This document shows positions 16,074-25,532 of a stretch of 40,427 nt of DNA, in pieces; the stretch's first letter is position 1, and the number at the start of each line of letters is the position of its first letter. Source of the stretch: Acidobacteriota bacterium (lineage in GTDB: Bacteria > Acidobacteriota > Terriglobia > Terriglobales > Acidobacteriaceae); contig JAGWSG010000073.1 of the NCBI GenBank assembly GCA_028876335.1, positions 1-40,427 on the forward strand. Direction: 5' to 3'. The notes beneath the pieces are model-generated. The model worked only from the letters and a program-made list of their open reading frames with translations, made no database searches and was not told where the DNA came from. The translations under genes were made by a program, and so were the position numbers.

Positions 16074-17897
16074 CTACTCCCGCGTTAATCCAATCGCCTG
16101 CATCAACTTCAGCGCATTGCTCGACTTTGCCACTCCCGGCTGCAGCTTGAAATCGAATACCAGCTTTCCATCTACAAGACGATCCTCGAAGTGCCCGTTT
16201 GCAGCTTTTCCGTCCATCGTTTCGGGTATGTGCGTCAGTGCCAGATCATGCGTCGTCACCATGCCAATGGCTCCACGCTCCACCAGAGAACGCACGATGA
16301 GTTCAGTCCCCGCAGCGCGGTCATGCGAGTTTGTTCCCGACAGTAATTCATCCAGGAGAAATAGGACTGGCGTTGTACCTTCTGCTAAATCCGCAATCTG
16401 CTTCAGCCGCTTAATCTCCGCATAGAATCGGGACACGCCACCCTGCAGTGAATCGAGCACACAAATCGACGCGCCCACAGCAAGCGGCGACATCCGCAAT
16501 CTCCGCGCGCGTACCGGTGCGCCACACTGCGCCAACACCGCATTCAATCCTGCCGCTCGAATCAGCGTACTTTTCCCGGCCATATTCGGCCCGCTCACGA
16601 TCAACAGTTGCACACCTTGTCCCAAGTCCAGATCGCTCGGTACGGTTGTTGCAGCGGGCAGTAATGGATGGGCCATCTCCTCCGCTTCAAAGCGAGCGCT
16701 GCCCTCTGCCACCTCCGGCCACGCATTTTCAGGATGCTCATACGCATAGCCGGAAAGAGCCGCCAGAGCTTCCATTTCGGCCACAATCTCCAGCCATATT
16801 GCTATCCGGCCGCCAAATTTTCGCCGCCAGCGCACCGCAAGCGTACCCGCATGCAGACTGTAGAAAATGAATCTGTCCGTAACCCGCACAACCAAGTTGT
16901 CGCGCGACTCAATCCATTCTCCAATCCGTTTCAGCTTTTTCATGGCAGCCGTTGCGGATACGCCATCGGTGCAGAGTTCCTGCTGCAACTTTGCAAAGCG
17001 CGGTGCGTCGCAATCCTCGCTCTCCAGCACCATCATCACCGCAACCAGCATACTCAAATCTTCCGCAGCTTCATCTACGGCATGAATATTGTCCTCAACC
17101 CGCTTACGCAGAATCCTGCTCAATCCCAGGTTCACAATTGCCACAATTGTCAGAGGCAGGTATTCACTACGCCAAACTGCCCATACAAGACTCCCCGCCA
17201 GGAGAACTGCCAGCACCGCCGCCACGGCAGACAGGATCTCCTGCCCTGGCGCCTCCTTTTGCTTGGCCCACTCCAGCACTTCATCGAAGCCCACGCCATG
17301 TTTCACGGCGGCGCCAGCCGTAAACAACCGTTCGCGAAAAGCTGTTCCGCCTTGCAATGCCCGCACCGTCTCCTGCCGTGCGCAAATCTCCTCCGGTTCA
17401 GCTCGTTCCAGTAGCCAGTTCGCAAGAGCTTTCTTTCCAGCCTCCATATGACATGTACACAGCAACTCGAAGAGAGACCCTTTGCCAAACAAATCCAGGT
17501 CTCGCGCATAGGGATGCGTCGGATCCAGATATTGCGCTCCCTCCTCGCCTGAACCTGCCCATTTGTTTTCCAATCGCGCAAGTCCGCGCTCGTAAAAACG
17601 AATCGTCGAGCGGATTGTCTTCACCCGCTGCAGCACGCGCTCATGCATCACCGCCAGCACTGCGAAAACTAATACTCCTGCAGTGAGTGGCCCAATCCCA
17701 TATCCTGCATACGCGTACCAGACAAGCCCGCCGGCGAGCACCAGTCCCAGCACCACTTTGCAGATTCCCAGCCATCTGTCATGCCGCAACGCCAGGTTCA
17801 GTTGTTCAACACATTCTTTGAGACGCCGCGCATAACAGGCCTCGGCCGCTTCCGCAAAGCAATGTTGCTCTTCTGTTCGGTTCGTTTCCGCATCCAT
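16074..17897 (-). CDS. Membrane-anchored MutS-like ATPase
   Basis: About 607 residues. The C-terminal third is the MutS ATPase domain: Walker A GPNMAGKSTLIRAAG around residue 450, Walker B LFLLDELLSGTNSHDR around 525, then a conserved TTHDLALT switch histidine. The mismatch-recognition and connector domains of MutS1 are missing. Instead the N-terminal half has two hydrophobic hairpins (about 55-95 and about 225-270, AVAAVLAVLLAGSLVW) that look like membrane segments, separated by helical lever-like regions. Proteins of this type occur widely, and their role is not established; mismatch repair is unlikely. The ATG at 17897 (GGGGG upstream) is slightly preferred to one at 17921. Divergent from coaD. 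Confidence 0.88.
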   Translation of the reverse strand: MDAETNRTEEQHCFAEAAEACYARRLKECVEQLNLALRHDRWLGICKVVLGLVLAGGLVWYAYAGYGIGPLTAGVLVFAVLAVMHERVLQRVKTIRSTIRFYERGLARLENKWAGSGEEGAQYLDPTHPYARDLDLFGKGSLFELLCTCHMEAGKKALANWLLERAEPEEICARQETVRALQGGTAFRERLFTAGAAVKHGVGFDEVLEWAKQKEAPGQEILSAVAAVLAVLLAGSLVWAVWRSEYLPLTIVAIVNLGLSRILRKRVEDNIHAVDEAAEDLSMLVAVMMVLESEDCDAPRFAKLQQELCTDGVSATAAMKKLKRIGEWIESRDNLVVRVTDRFIFYSLHAGTLAVRWRRKFGGRIAIWLEIVAEMEALAALSGYAYEHPENAWPEVAEGSARFEAEEMAHPLLPAATTVPSDLDLGQGVQLLIVSGPNMAGKSTLIRAAGLNAVLAQCGAPVRARRLRMSPLAVGASICVLDSLQGGVSRFYAEIKRLKQIADLAEGTTPVLFLLDELLSGTNSHDRAAGTELIVRSLVERGAIGMVTTHDLALTHIPETMDGKAANGHFEDRLVDGKLVFDFKLQPGVAKSSNALKLMQAIGLTRE

Positions 17898-18008
17898 CGG
17901 CGCTCTGCCCCCGTTCAGCATACGCCGCAGCCAAGTTGTCCATGCAAAGCGTTACTTCATATCCAGCGCGCAATTTCACATCGGCGCGGTAGAATCCGCA
18001 TAGAAGCC

Positions 18009-18494
18009 ATGTCCGTCCGCGCGATCTATCCCGGCACCTTTGACCCGCCTACCAACGGGCACCTTGACCTCATTCAGCGCGGCTCCAAGCTCTTCGATCA
18101 CGTTGTTGTGGCCATTCTCAATAACCCGGTCAAGAATCCTCTCTTCACCGTGGAAGAGCGGGTGAAGATGCTGCAGGAAGCTACCCGCTCGCTCGGCAAC
18201 GTTTCAGTCGAAACGTTTGACGGACTCATGGTCGATTTCGCGCGAGCGCGGAAGGCAACCGCAGTCCTGCGCGGTATCCGCGCCATCTCTGACTATGAAT
18301 ACGAATTCCAGATGGCGCTCATGAACCGCCGTCTCGCGCCCGACATTGAAACCGTCTTCCTCCAACCTGCGGGCCGCTACTCCTTCGTCAGCTCCCGCAT
18401 GGTCAAAGAGGTCTTCAGCTTCGGCGGCGATATCTCCGGCCTCGTTCCACCCAACGTCCTCAAACGCCTTAAGGGCCGCATCAACGGCGAATAA
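18009..18494 (+). CDS. coaD: Phosphopantetheine adenylyltransferase
   Basis: A 161-residue enzyme that transfers AMP from ATP to 4'-phosphopantetheine, giving dephospho-CoA in coenzyme A synthesis. The nucleotidyltransferase TNGH motif (T/HxGH) is at 15-18 in YPGTFDPPTNGHLD, and the second signature lies in YSFVSSRMVKEV near residue 130. Length fits CoaD. The start at 18009 aligns with the family; only AGAAG precedes it, and a TAGAAT box at 17990-17995 places the likely transcript start a few bases before the ATG. The upstream in-frame extension is a shadow of the divergent gene. Confidence 0.98.
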   Translation: MSVRAIYPGTFDPPTNGHLDLIQRGSKLFDHVVVAILNNPVKNPLFTVEERVKMLQEATRSLGNVSVETFDGLMVDFARARKATAVLRGIRAISDYEYEFQMALMNRRLAPDIETVFLQPAGRYSFVSSRMVKEVFSFGGDISGLVPPNVLKRLKGRINGE

Positions 18495-18520
18495 TCCCTG
18501 AGCGCAAATCTCTCCCGCTC

Positions 18521-18787
18521 TTACGCAGCAAACCTATCAGTCAGCCAGTTGTATAGCAATCCAAAAACAGCCCCGCCTATCAATCCATCTGCCGTGGCAA
18601 ACACGGTTACAAGCACAACCTGTTCTACGGTCGGGACCGCACGATAGCCAGGGTAGATCGATGCCATTGCGTGCAGAAAGCTATATCCGTAGCCGGACCA
18701 AATCAGATTGGACACAGCCACCAGCAGAACAACAGCTCCCCAGAAGATCGCGCATCCCACAGCCAAAGCCTTCACATTGAATTTCAT
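18521..18787 (-). CDS. Small holin-like membrane protein
   Basis: An 88-residue protein with a clear ribosome-binding site (AAAGGAG 6 bp before the ATG) and two membrane segments, about 8-28 and about 58-82, the latter containing DGLIGGAVFGLLYNWL. It resembles a group of small proteins often annotated as bacteriophage holins because of size and topology. There are no phage genes nearby, so lysis is unlikely and the true role is unknown. Its 3' end faces coaD with a 26-bp gap. Confidence 0.8.
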   Translation of the reverse strand: MKFNVKALAVGCAIFWGAVVLLVAVSNLIWSGYGYSFLHAMASIYPGYRAVPTVEQVVLVTVFATADGLIGGAVFGLLYNWLTDRFAA

Positions 18788-18918
18788 GGCGAACTCCTTT
18801 CTTGCTTAGGATTCGCCCGCATTCTAACGCCGTTGCCTGCGGAATGATTATTTCCTTGAAGGTGGAATTCGCTTCTGCCTTTTGAAATTCCGTCTGGCGA
18901 CACTTCTTCTGCGAGCGA

Positions 18919-20517
18919 TCAGCGAGCGCCTTGTACCTGTGATGCTCCGCCGCCGGGAGTTTCAAGCTGCACCACATCACCCTTACTTAGCCGCACGCTG
19001 CACTTGCCCGGCAACTCAATCTCTTCGCCCGTTGTCTTCAACGCGCACGCTCGTCCCGCCGCGCCGTCTTCTCCGCCATGCAATCCCCATGGCCTGAACT
19101 TTCGCCGGTCCGCCAGCAGCGTCACATCCGCATCGCACAGCAGCTCAATCTCTTTCACCAGCCCATCGCCGCCCATGTACTTGCCCTTACCGCCTGAGCC
19201 CACACGATACCCGTACCTCCGCATGCGAAACGGATATGCATATTCCAGCGCTTCAATCGGCGTGTTCAGTGAGTTGGTCATGTGCGTCTGCACGCCGTCG
19301 ATGCCGTCCAAGCCTGGTCCATTTCTTTCGGGTCTTGCACCCATGCCGCCCGCCGTTGTCTCGTAATACGTGAACACCTCGCCTGTTCGCGCATCCACGC
19401 CGCCAATCGTCAGGTTGCTCATCGTTCCCGCACTTGCTGCAGGAACGCGCTCCGGCGCGGCCTTTGCCAGCGCGCGCATCAGCACATCCACAATCCGCTG
19501 TGATGTCTCGACATTTCCGCCTGCCACAGCGGCCGGTGGTCGTGCATCCACAAGTGTGCCCGGCTCCGTCTTCAACGTCAGTGGTCTCAGAATCCCCGCG
19601 GTTGCAGGCGCACCATCACCCAGCAAGCACCGCAGCACGTAGTAGCAGGCAGATAAGGTAATCGCTCGCACTGCATTCACGCTGCCCCGCGCCTGCGCAC
19701 ACGTGCCTGCAAAATTCGCTTCCACCGCGCCCGCCGTCGGATCAAATCGGAGTGCGACGCAAATTCTCAGCGGCTCATCCGTGACGCCGTCGTCGTCCAG
19801 AAAGTCTTCCGCGACGAATTCTCCAGCAGGCATTGCGCGCATCTCTGCACGAACCAACCGCTCCGAGTAGTCGAGCAATTCATCAATCAGCGCGCCCAAC
19901 CTTTCGGCACCGAATCGCTCTGCCAACTCCAAGGCCCGCTGCTCGCCCACGCGGCATGCGCCCATCTGCGACGCAAGATCGCCCTCGCGCTCTGCCGGAG
20001 TCCGCACATTCGCCAGCAGAAAATCCAGCTTCTCGCGATCCACCACACCGCCCTTCACAATTCGCACTGGCGGAATCCGAATCCCTTCCTGCGTAATCTC
20101 CTGCGCCGGACCCATTGACCCCGGATACATCCCACCCACATCCGCATGATGCGCGCGGTTCGCCACATAAAACGCGGCCTTGCCTGCGCCTGGAAGAAAC
20201 ACCGGCATCACCATCGTGATGTCCGGCAGATGTGTTCCGCCCGCGTACGGATCGTTCAGAATCGCAATGTCGCCGGGCCCCATCTCCATCGCAGCCACCG
20301 CAGCTTCCACGCTCATCGGCATTGACCCCAGATGCACCGGCATGTGATCGCCCATCGCAATCACACGCGCCTTGCCGTCGAAGATCGCGCACGAGTAGTC
20401 GCGCCGCTCCTTGATATTCGGCGAAAGTGCCGTCCGGCGCAGCGACGCACCCATCTCTTCGGCAATCGAGTGCACCGCGCTCTGGAAGATCGCCAACTCA
20501 ATCGCATCGATCTTCAT
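18919..20517 (-). CDS. hyuB: Hydantoinase B / 5-oxoprolinase B-subunit family protein
   Basis: A 532-residue HyuB-type subunit. The ATG at 20517 overlaps the hyuA stop as ATGA and has AAGGAAGG 6 bp upstream; this is preferred to a longer reading. Conserved HyuB segments are present: SPNIKERRDYSCAIFD near 35, MPVHLGSMP near 65, ILNDPYAGGTHLPDI near 90, and a glycine-rich GGMGARPERNGPG and GSGGKGKYMGGDGLVKEIE region toward the C-terminus. With HyuA it forms the ATP-dependent amidohydrolase that opens hydantoin, oxoproline or caprolactam-type rings. The precise substrate is unknown. Overlap implies coupled translation and stoichiometric subunits. Confidence 0.93.
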   Translation of the reverse strand: MKIDAIELAIFQSAVHSIAEEMGASLRRTALSPNIKERRDYSCAIFDGKARVIAMGDHMPVHLGSMPMSVEAAVAAMEMGPGDIAILNDPYAGGTHLPDITMVMPVFLPGAGKAAFYVANRAHHADVGGMYPGSMGPAQEITQEGIRIPPVRIVKGGVVDREKLDFLLANVRTPAEREGDLASQMGACRVGEQRALELAERFGAERLGALIDELLDYSERLVRAEMRAMPAGEFVAEDFLDDDGVTDEPLRICVALRFDPTAGAVEANFAGTCAQARGSVNAVRAITLSACYYVLRCLLGDGAPATAGILRPLTLKTEPGTLVDARPPAAVAGGNVETSQRIVDVLMRALAKAAPERVPAASAGTMSNLTIGGVDARTGEVFTYYETTAGGMGARPERNGPGLDGIDGVQTHMTNSLNTPIEALEYAYPFRMRRYGYRVGSGGKGKYMGGDGLVKEIELLCDADVTLLADRRKFRPWGLHGGEDGAAGRACALKTTGEEIELPGKCSVRLSKGDVVQLETPGGGASQVQGAR

Positions 20518-22502
20518 TTCGCACCTTCCTTCATCATCAGCACCAGGTTTCCGAATCCATCCACATCCGCCTTCCACTCCGGCGGCACAATGGTTGCCGA
20601 AGTGTATTCAGTTACCATTGCTGGCCCTTCCACGCGCATTCCCGCACGCAAATTCTCACGCCGATAAACCTGCGTCTGCACAAATGCGCCATCAAAGCAG
20701 ATTTTCCTTTCACCATGGTTCTTTGGAGACTCCTCACTGCGCAATGCATCGTGAACTGGCTCATGGGCATCTGCCTTCGCCGTCATTCGCACGCGCACAT
20801 TCACAATCTCTATGGGCTTCGTCGTATCACTGAAGCCATACCGCTTCTGGTGCAGGGCATGGAACGCGGCAGCTGCGGCCTCAGGGTGCGCTGCGTCGAA
20901 AGCAACATTCAACTCATATCCCTGCCGTCGGTAGCGCACGTCGACTGTCCGATCTGCTTTGCCGTTCAGGCCCTCTGCCGCAAATTCCGTGCGCGCCTGC
21001 TCTTCCAATTTGGCAAAACTTACCTCCGCGCTTGCCAGTGCATCGCCCGGCAGCATCACCGTGCGCGAGTAGTCACGCACCACATCTGCCAGCAGGATGC
21101 CCACTGCGCTGAGAGCACCCGGCAGCGCCGGAACCAGCACACGAGGAATGCGCAGCGCGCGTGCCATCGAGCACGCATGCAGTGGTCCGCCGCCGCCAAA
21201 CGCCACCAGCGTAAAGTCGCGCGGATCATAACCCCGTTCCACGGAGATTACGCGAATCGCCTTCTCCATCGCGGTTTCCACCACGCTGACAATGCCCGCG
21301 GCAAACTCTTCCGCTGTCGCAAGCGCTCCCTTCTGCTCATCCATCTTGTGCCGCGTGCGATCCACATCTAGTGTTACCGCGCCGCCCAGAAAACTGTTTT
21401 CATCCAGCCGTCCCAGCAGCAAATTCGCATCCGTCACCGTCGCCTGCTCGCCGCGTCCAAAACACATCGGCCCTGGATCAGCGCCCGCGGACTCCGGCCC
21501 TACACGCAGCAGTCCACCCGCATCGAAGCGCGCCAGAGATCCGCCACCCGCGCCCGCCGTGTGGATATCCAGCATCGGCACACTCACAGGCACATCGGCC
21601 ACCACGGCTTCATTTGTCCGCATTGCGCCGCCGGTGGTCAGATCCGCCAGAAACACATCCGTCGACGTGCCGCCCATGTCGAACCCGATGATCCGCTCGA
21701 ACCCTGCCAGGCGCGCCACGTGCATTGCGCCCATCACGCCGCCCGCGGGGCCACTCAATATCGTCCGTACAGGTTCGCGCGCAGCCAGTCGTGCAGACAC
21801 AATACCGCCTGACGACTGCATCACATCCACGCGGTTCTCCGCATGCAGCGTGCGCACTCCGCTCTCCAGTCCCAGCAGATAATTCCGCATCTTTGGTGAC
21901 AGGTATGCATTCACAACCGTTGTTGCGCCACGCTCATACTCGCGGAACTCCGGCAGAATCCTGTGCGACGCCGACACCGGAATCCCGAGTGTGCTCAAGG
22001 CATCTTCCGCTTGCTGCTCATGCTCCGGCCGCACGAACGAGAAGAGCAGGGAGATCGCCACCGCCTCCGCTCCGCTCGTGCGTAGACCTTCCACAAGTTC
22101 GGCAAGCTCTTCTTTACTCGGTGCGCGTAGAACCTCACCTTCCGCGCTCACACGCTCTGCCAAACCAAAGCGCAACGCCTTCTCCACTAGGCACACCGGT
22201 TCGGGCGCGAACCAGTCGTACAGCCGTTGCCGCGTCTGTCTGCCAATTGCAATCGTGTCTTCAAATCCCGCAGTCGTCACAAACGCAACGCGCGCTCCCT
22301 TGCGCTCCAACATTGCGTTTGTGCCCACAGTCGTGCCGTGGCGCAGCTCTGCGCGCTCACCTGCGCTCACCTGGCGCACCGCTTGCACCACCGCCAGTGA
22401 GGGATCCTGTGGCGTCGAGCGTATCTTCAGCACCTCAATTCGTCCGTCTTTCAGATACACGCAGTCGGTAAATGTGCCGCCCGTGTCGATTGCGATTCGC
22501 AA
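20514..22502 (-). CDS. hyuA: Hydantoinase A / 5-oxoprolinase A-subunit family protein
   Basis: A 662-residue HyuA-type subunit with the ASKHA ATP-binding fold. The N-terminal phosphate-1 motif is IDTGGTFTDCV (5-15), and a second GFDMGGTSTDVFLADL lies near 270. The C-terminal region (VDVRYRRQGYELNV) matches the family's last domain. The start is a TTG at 22502; this fits because the ATP-binding motif begins at residue 5, as is typical. It is the first gene of a two-gene operon with hyuB (4-bp overlap) and divergent, over 73 bp, from an MFS transporter that may import the substrate. Confidence 0.94.
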   Translation of the reverse strand: MRIAIDTGGTFTDCVYLKDGRIEVLKIRSTPQDPSLAVVQAVRQVSAGERAELRHGTTVGTNAMLERKGARVAFVTTAGFEDTIAIGRQTRQRLYDWFAPEPVCLVEKALRFGLAERVSAEGEVLRAPSKEELAELVEGLRTSGAEAVAISLLFSFVRPEHEQQAEDALSTLGIPVSASHRILPEFREYERGATTVVNAYLSPKMRNYLLGLESGVRTLHAENRVDVMQSSGGIVSARLAAREPVRTILSGPAGGVMGAMHVARLAGFERIIGFDMGGTSTDVFLADLTTGGAMRTNEAVVADVPVSVPMLDIHTAGAGGGSLARFDAGGLLRVGPESAGADPGPMCFGRGEQATVTDANLLLGRLDENSFLGGAVTLDVDRTRHKMDEQKGALATAEEFAAGIVSVVETAMEKAIRVISVERGYDPRDFTLVAFGGGGPLHACSMARALRIPRVLVPALPGALSAVGILLADVVRDYSRTVMLPGDALASAEVSFAKLEEQARTEFAAEGLNGKADRTVDVRYRRQGYELNVAFDAAHPEAAAAAFHALHQKRYGFSDTTKPIEIVNVRVRMTAKADAHEPVHDALRSEESPKNHGERKICFDGAFVQTQVYRRENLRAGMRVEGPAMVTEYTSATIVPPEWKADVDGFGNLVLMMKEGAK

Positions 22503-22575
22503 ATTCGTTTCACTCTCGTATCGTTAAAAATGCGGCCTGGCCCATGCCGCACAGCGCGAAAATCAGGAAGGCCTC

Positions 22576-23814
22576 TTGAACGCATTCTACGGCTGGCTGC
22601 TCAACGCCACACGCGAACAAAAGCGCGCCCTGCTCGCCGCATCCCTCGGCTGGATGCTCGACAGCATGGACGTGATGCTCTACGCGCTTGTTCTCGGCCC
22701 CATTCAGCGCGATATGCATCTCTCCTCCGCCATGAGCGGAGTCATGATGTCGGCAACACTCGTTTCCGCCGCCGTCGGCGGAATCGCCTTTGGCTGGTTC
22801 GCCGATGCATACGGCCGCACGCGCGCGCTCACCTGGTCGGTACTCATCTACTCCGTTGGCACAGCACTCTGCGGTTTTGCACACTCGCCCTCCGAACTGC
22901 TCGCCTATCGCACCTTTCTCGGCCTCGGCATGGGCGGCGAGTGGGCCTCCGGCGCAGCGCTTGTCGCGGAAACCTGGGGTGGGGAACATCGCGCCAAAGC
23001 CCTCGCAGTTGTCCAATCCGCCTGGGCCATCGGCTATGCGCTCGGCGCGGCCATCGTCGCCGTCGTTCTTCCCCACTTTGGCTGGCGTGCCGTCTTTTTT
23101 GCCGGCATTCTTCCCGCCCTCGTTACGTTCTGGATCCGCCGCAGCCTGCATGAACCCGAGGAATGGCAGGCACGGCGCAAGACCGGCCGCAAGCACGAAA
23201 TCACCCGTCCTCCGCTCCATTCACTCTTCCGCGGCGCACTCGGCCGCAACCTTCTCATCTGTTCCTCAATGAATGCTGCGGCACTCGTTGCCTACTGGGG
23301 AATCTTCACCTGGGTGCCACGATTTCTCTCCATGCCCATCGCCCAGGGCGGTCGCGGCCTCAACATCGTCGATACATCCGCCTGGACCATTGTCATCCAG
23401 CTTGGCACTTTCGTCGGTTACATCGCCTTTGGATACATTGCCAGCGTTTTCAGCCACAAGCGGACCTATATTACCTACCTGCTTCTCGCCGCCGCCTTCG
23501 TGCCTCTTTTCGCTTTCCTACGCAGCCCCATCGCTCTGCTCATCGTTGGCCCCCTGGTCGGCTTCTTCGGCACCGGCAATTTCAGCGGCTTCTCCATCCT
23601 CTCCAGCGAGCTCTTTCCCACTTCCGTACGCGGATCGGCCATGGGTTTCGCATACAACATCGGCCGTATCGTCAGCGCTGCCGCGCCCTGGGCCATCGGC
23701 GCCATATCTCAATCCGCAGGACTCAGCGTTGCGCTCGCGTTCACCGCCGCCGGGTTCCTCCTCGCTGCCCTCATCGCATTCGCGCTTCCGCGTACGGGCG
23801 ACGCATATGCATGA
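22576..23814 (+). CDS. MFS transporter (metabolite:H+ symporter type)
   Basis: A 412-residue twelve-helix transporter. The TTG start is preceded by AGGAAGG at a good distance. The loop after TM2 has GWFADAYGRTRAL, the canonical D-x3-G-R-x-R motif. TM4 has RTFLGLGMGGEWASGAALVAE, typical of the aromatic-acid/metabolite:H+ symporter group, and the second half repeats the pattern with FPTSVRGSAMGF. Its divergent position from hyuA-hyuB suggests that it carries the compound opened by that enzyme, such as a hydantoin, oxoproline or related acid. That link is inference. Confidence 0.92.
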   Translation: MNAFYGWLLNATREQKRALLAASLGWMLDSMDVMLYALVLGPIQRDMHLSSAMSGVMMSATLVSAAVGGIAFGWFADAYGRTRALTWSVLIYSVGTALCGFAHSPSELLAYRTFLGLGMGGEWASGAALVAETWGGEHRAKALAVVQSAWAIGYALGAAIVAVVLPHFGWRAVFFAGILPALVTFWIRRSLHEPEEWQARRKTGRKHEITRPPLHSLFRGALGRNLLICSSMNAAALVAYWGIFTWVPRFLSMPIAQGGRGLNIVDTSAWTIVIQLGTFVGYIAFGYIASVFSHKRTYITYLLLAAAFVPLFAFLRSPIALLIVGPLVGFFGTGNFSGFSILSSELFPTSVRGSAMGFAYNIGRIVSAAAPWAIGAISQSAGLSVALAFTAAGFLLAALIAFALPRTGDAYA

Positions 23815-23925
23815 CCAACGGCCTTGTCGTACCCATCCTAATGGGGGGCCCTCACTCAACCAGATTGAGGCATGTATCATCCTGCTGCTCTGTCTACTAT
23901 CCCCTCAGCACTCAGGAGGAAATGT

Positions 23926-24180
23926 ATGACGCGTGTACCACCCGAAGGCTTGGTTCTCGTCCCCGGCGGGACGCTCATCACCGCCACGCCCGAAGAGGGC
24001 AGGGCATTGGCGCTTACCATGGCCCGCCACATGATTCACAACATCCAGCCCGACCTCGACCAATTGCAGGCTGGCCGACCCAAATACTCAGCCAACCCCG
24101 ACAGTCTCATCGCCTGCAGTCAGGTTGTTGCCATCGAGTTCCAGACCATCGCCGCGGCTAATAATTACTGGCGTAAATAG
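23926..24180 (+). CDS. Small hypothetical protein
   Basis: An 84-residue protein with a strong ribosome-binding site (AGGAGGAAATGT before the ATG at 23926). It starts with a hydrophobic beta-hairpin-like stretch (GLVLVPGGTLITATP), then a helix rich in Ala and Met, and ends in AAANNYWRK. No signal peptide, cysteine cluster or known motif was recognised. It lies in the same direction as the MFS gene 111 bp upstream and the aminotransferase 95 bp downstream. The function is unknown. Confidence 0.75.
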   Translation: MTRVPPEGLVLVPGGTLITATPEEGRALALTMARHMIHNIQPDLDQLQAGRPKYSANPDSLIACSQVVAIEFQTIAAANNYWRK

Positions 24181-24275
24181 TCAACTTTACCCACTTTGGG
24201 GGCAGTGTGACGGACTTTACATAGCTTATTCCGTTTGTTTCCTCAGCGCCCAGAATCTGACACAATAGATGCATT

Positions 24276-25469
24276 ATGACCGTCGCAGCTCCCGCCAAAG
24301 TCTTCGCCGATCGCATCGGCCGTATTGAAGTTTCCGCCACCATGGCCGTTGCCGCTGAAGCCGCAAAGCTCCGCGCGCAGGGCATCAACCTCGTCGATTT
24401 CGGCGCTGGCGAGCCGCACTTCGCCACGCCGCAGCACATTAAAGACGCCGCCATCGCCGCCATCAATGCCAACTTCACCCGCTACACCGTCGTCCCCGGC
24501 ATTCCTGACGTGCGCAAAGCCATCGTCGAGCGCCACGCCGCCGACTTCGGCTCCGACTACGGCATCGACGAAGCCATCTTCACCGTGGGCGAAAAGCACG
24601 CCCTCTTCAATGCCATTGAGATCCTCGTCGACCACGGCGACGAAGTCATCCTGCCCGTGCCCTACTGGGTCAGCTTCAAAGACATCATTCAGTACGCCGG
24701 TGGCAAGGTTGTCTTTCTCCACACCAGCGAGGCGGAAAACTTCCGCATCACAGCCGACGCCATTGAGAAATCCATCACGCCAAAGACCAAGGCCATCATT
24801 CTCAACTCGCCGTCCAATCCAGCCGGCTCCATCGTCAGCGCGGAAGACCTCGAGCGCATCGTGCGCCTCGCACACGAGCGCGGTATCTTCCTGCTTTTGG
24901 ACGAGTGCTACGTCTACCTGAACTACGAGGGCACACCCGTCTCTGCCGGCTCTTTTTCCTGGGCCAAGGAGCATATGGTCGTTCTCGGTTCGCTCTCCAA
25001 AACCTATGCCATGACGGGCTGGCGCGGCGGCTTCGCTCTCGCACCTAAGTCCATCATCAGCAATCTCTCCAAGCTCCAGTCGCAGCAGACCTCCAACGCA
25101 ACCAGCATTGTCCAGAAGGCTGCCATCGCAGCCCTCGCCGGCTCACAGCAGTGTGTTGCAGACTTCCGCAAGGAGTTCATTGAACTCCGCGACCACATGC
25201 TCAAGCGCCTCGCGGAGATTCCCGGCGTCACCTGCACCAAGCCGGTAGGTGCGTTTTATGTGTATCCCAATGTCTCGGCGTACATCGGCAAGGGCGGCAT
25301 CAAGTCAGCCACAGAGCTGGCAACGCGCCTGCTCCACGAGGGCCACGTCGTCTCGGTCCCCGGAGAGGCCTTCGGAACCGCAGAGCACATCCGCCTCTCT
25401 TACCCCGTCACGCGCGAAACCATTGACGAAGGCGTCAAGCGTCTCGGCAACTTCCTCACCAGTCTGTAG
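24276..25469 (+). CDS. Pyridoxal-phosphate class I aminotransferase (aspartate aminotransferase type)
   Basis: A 397-residue fold-type I aminotransferase. The PLP lysine is in SLSKTYAMTGWRGGF near residue 242. The conserved Asn and Asp/Tyr are in NSPSNPAGS near 173 and LLDECYVYLNY near 204, and the C-terminal substrate-carboxylate Arg is in EHIRLSYP. This pattern matches the I-gamma aspartate/prephenate aminotransferase group, which makes aspartate from oxaloacetate and glutamate and in some bacteria arogenate from prephenate. No Shine-Dalgarno is visible before the ATG, so the mRNA may have a very short leader. A strong terminator follows at 25498. Confidence 0.95.
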   Translation: MTVAAPAKVFADRIGRIEVSATMAVAAEAAKLRAQGINLVDFGAGEPHFATPQHIKDAAIAAINANFTRYTVVPGIPDVRKAIVERHAADFGSDYGIDEAIFTVGEKHALFNAIEILVDHGDEVILPVPYWVSFKDIIQYAGGKVVFLHTSEAENFRITADAIEKSITPKTKAIILNSPSNPAGSIVSAEDLERIVRLAHERGIFLLLDECYVYLNYEGTPVSAGSFSWAKEHMVVLGSLSKTYAMTGWRGGFALAPKSIISNLSKLQSQQTSNATSIVQKAAIAALAGSQQCVADFRKEFIELRDHMLKRLAEIPGVTCTKPVGAFYVYPNVSAYIGKGGIKSATELATRLLHEGHVVSVPGEAFGTAEHIRLSYPVTRETIDEGVKRLGNFLTSL

Positions 25470-25497
25470 GAGTATTTTCCAACCAGAGAATGGAAAG

Positions 25498-25532
25498 CGC
25501 GGCTCGATCCTTTTCGAGCCGCGTTTTTAATT
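25498..25532 (+). terminator. Intrinsic terminator of the aminotransferase gene
   Basis: Perfect 10-bp stem CGCGGCTCGA/TCGAGCCGCG with a 6-nt loop (25498-25523), followed by TTTTTAATT, 29 bp past the stop. On the minus strand only CTTTCC follows, so its effect on the convergent M50 gene is doubtful. Confidence 0.92.

Noticed and set aside
18521-18787. Holin-like protein as evidence of prophage
   Set aside because: No endolysin, integrase, capsid or tail genes are nearby; small two-helix membrane proteins are often given this label wrongly.
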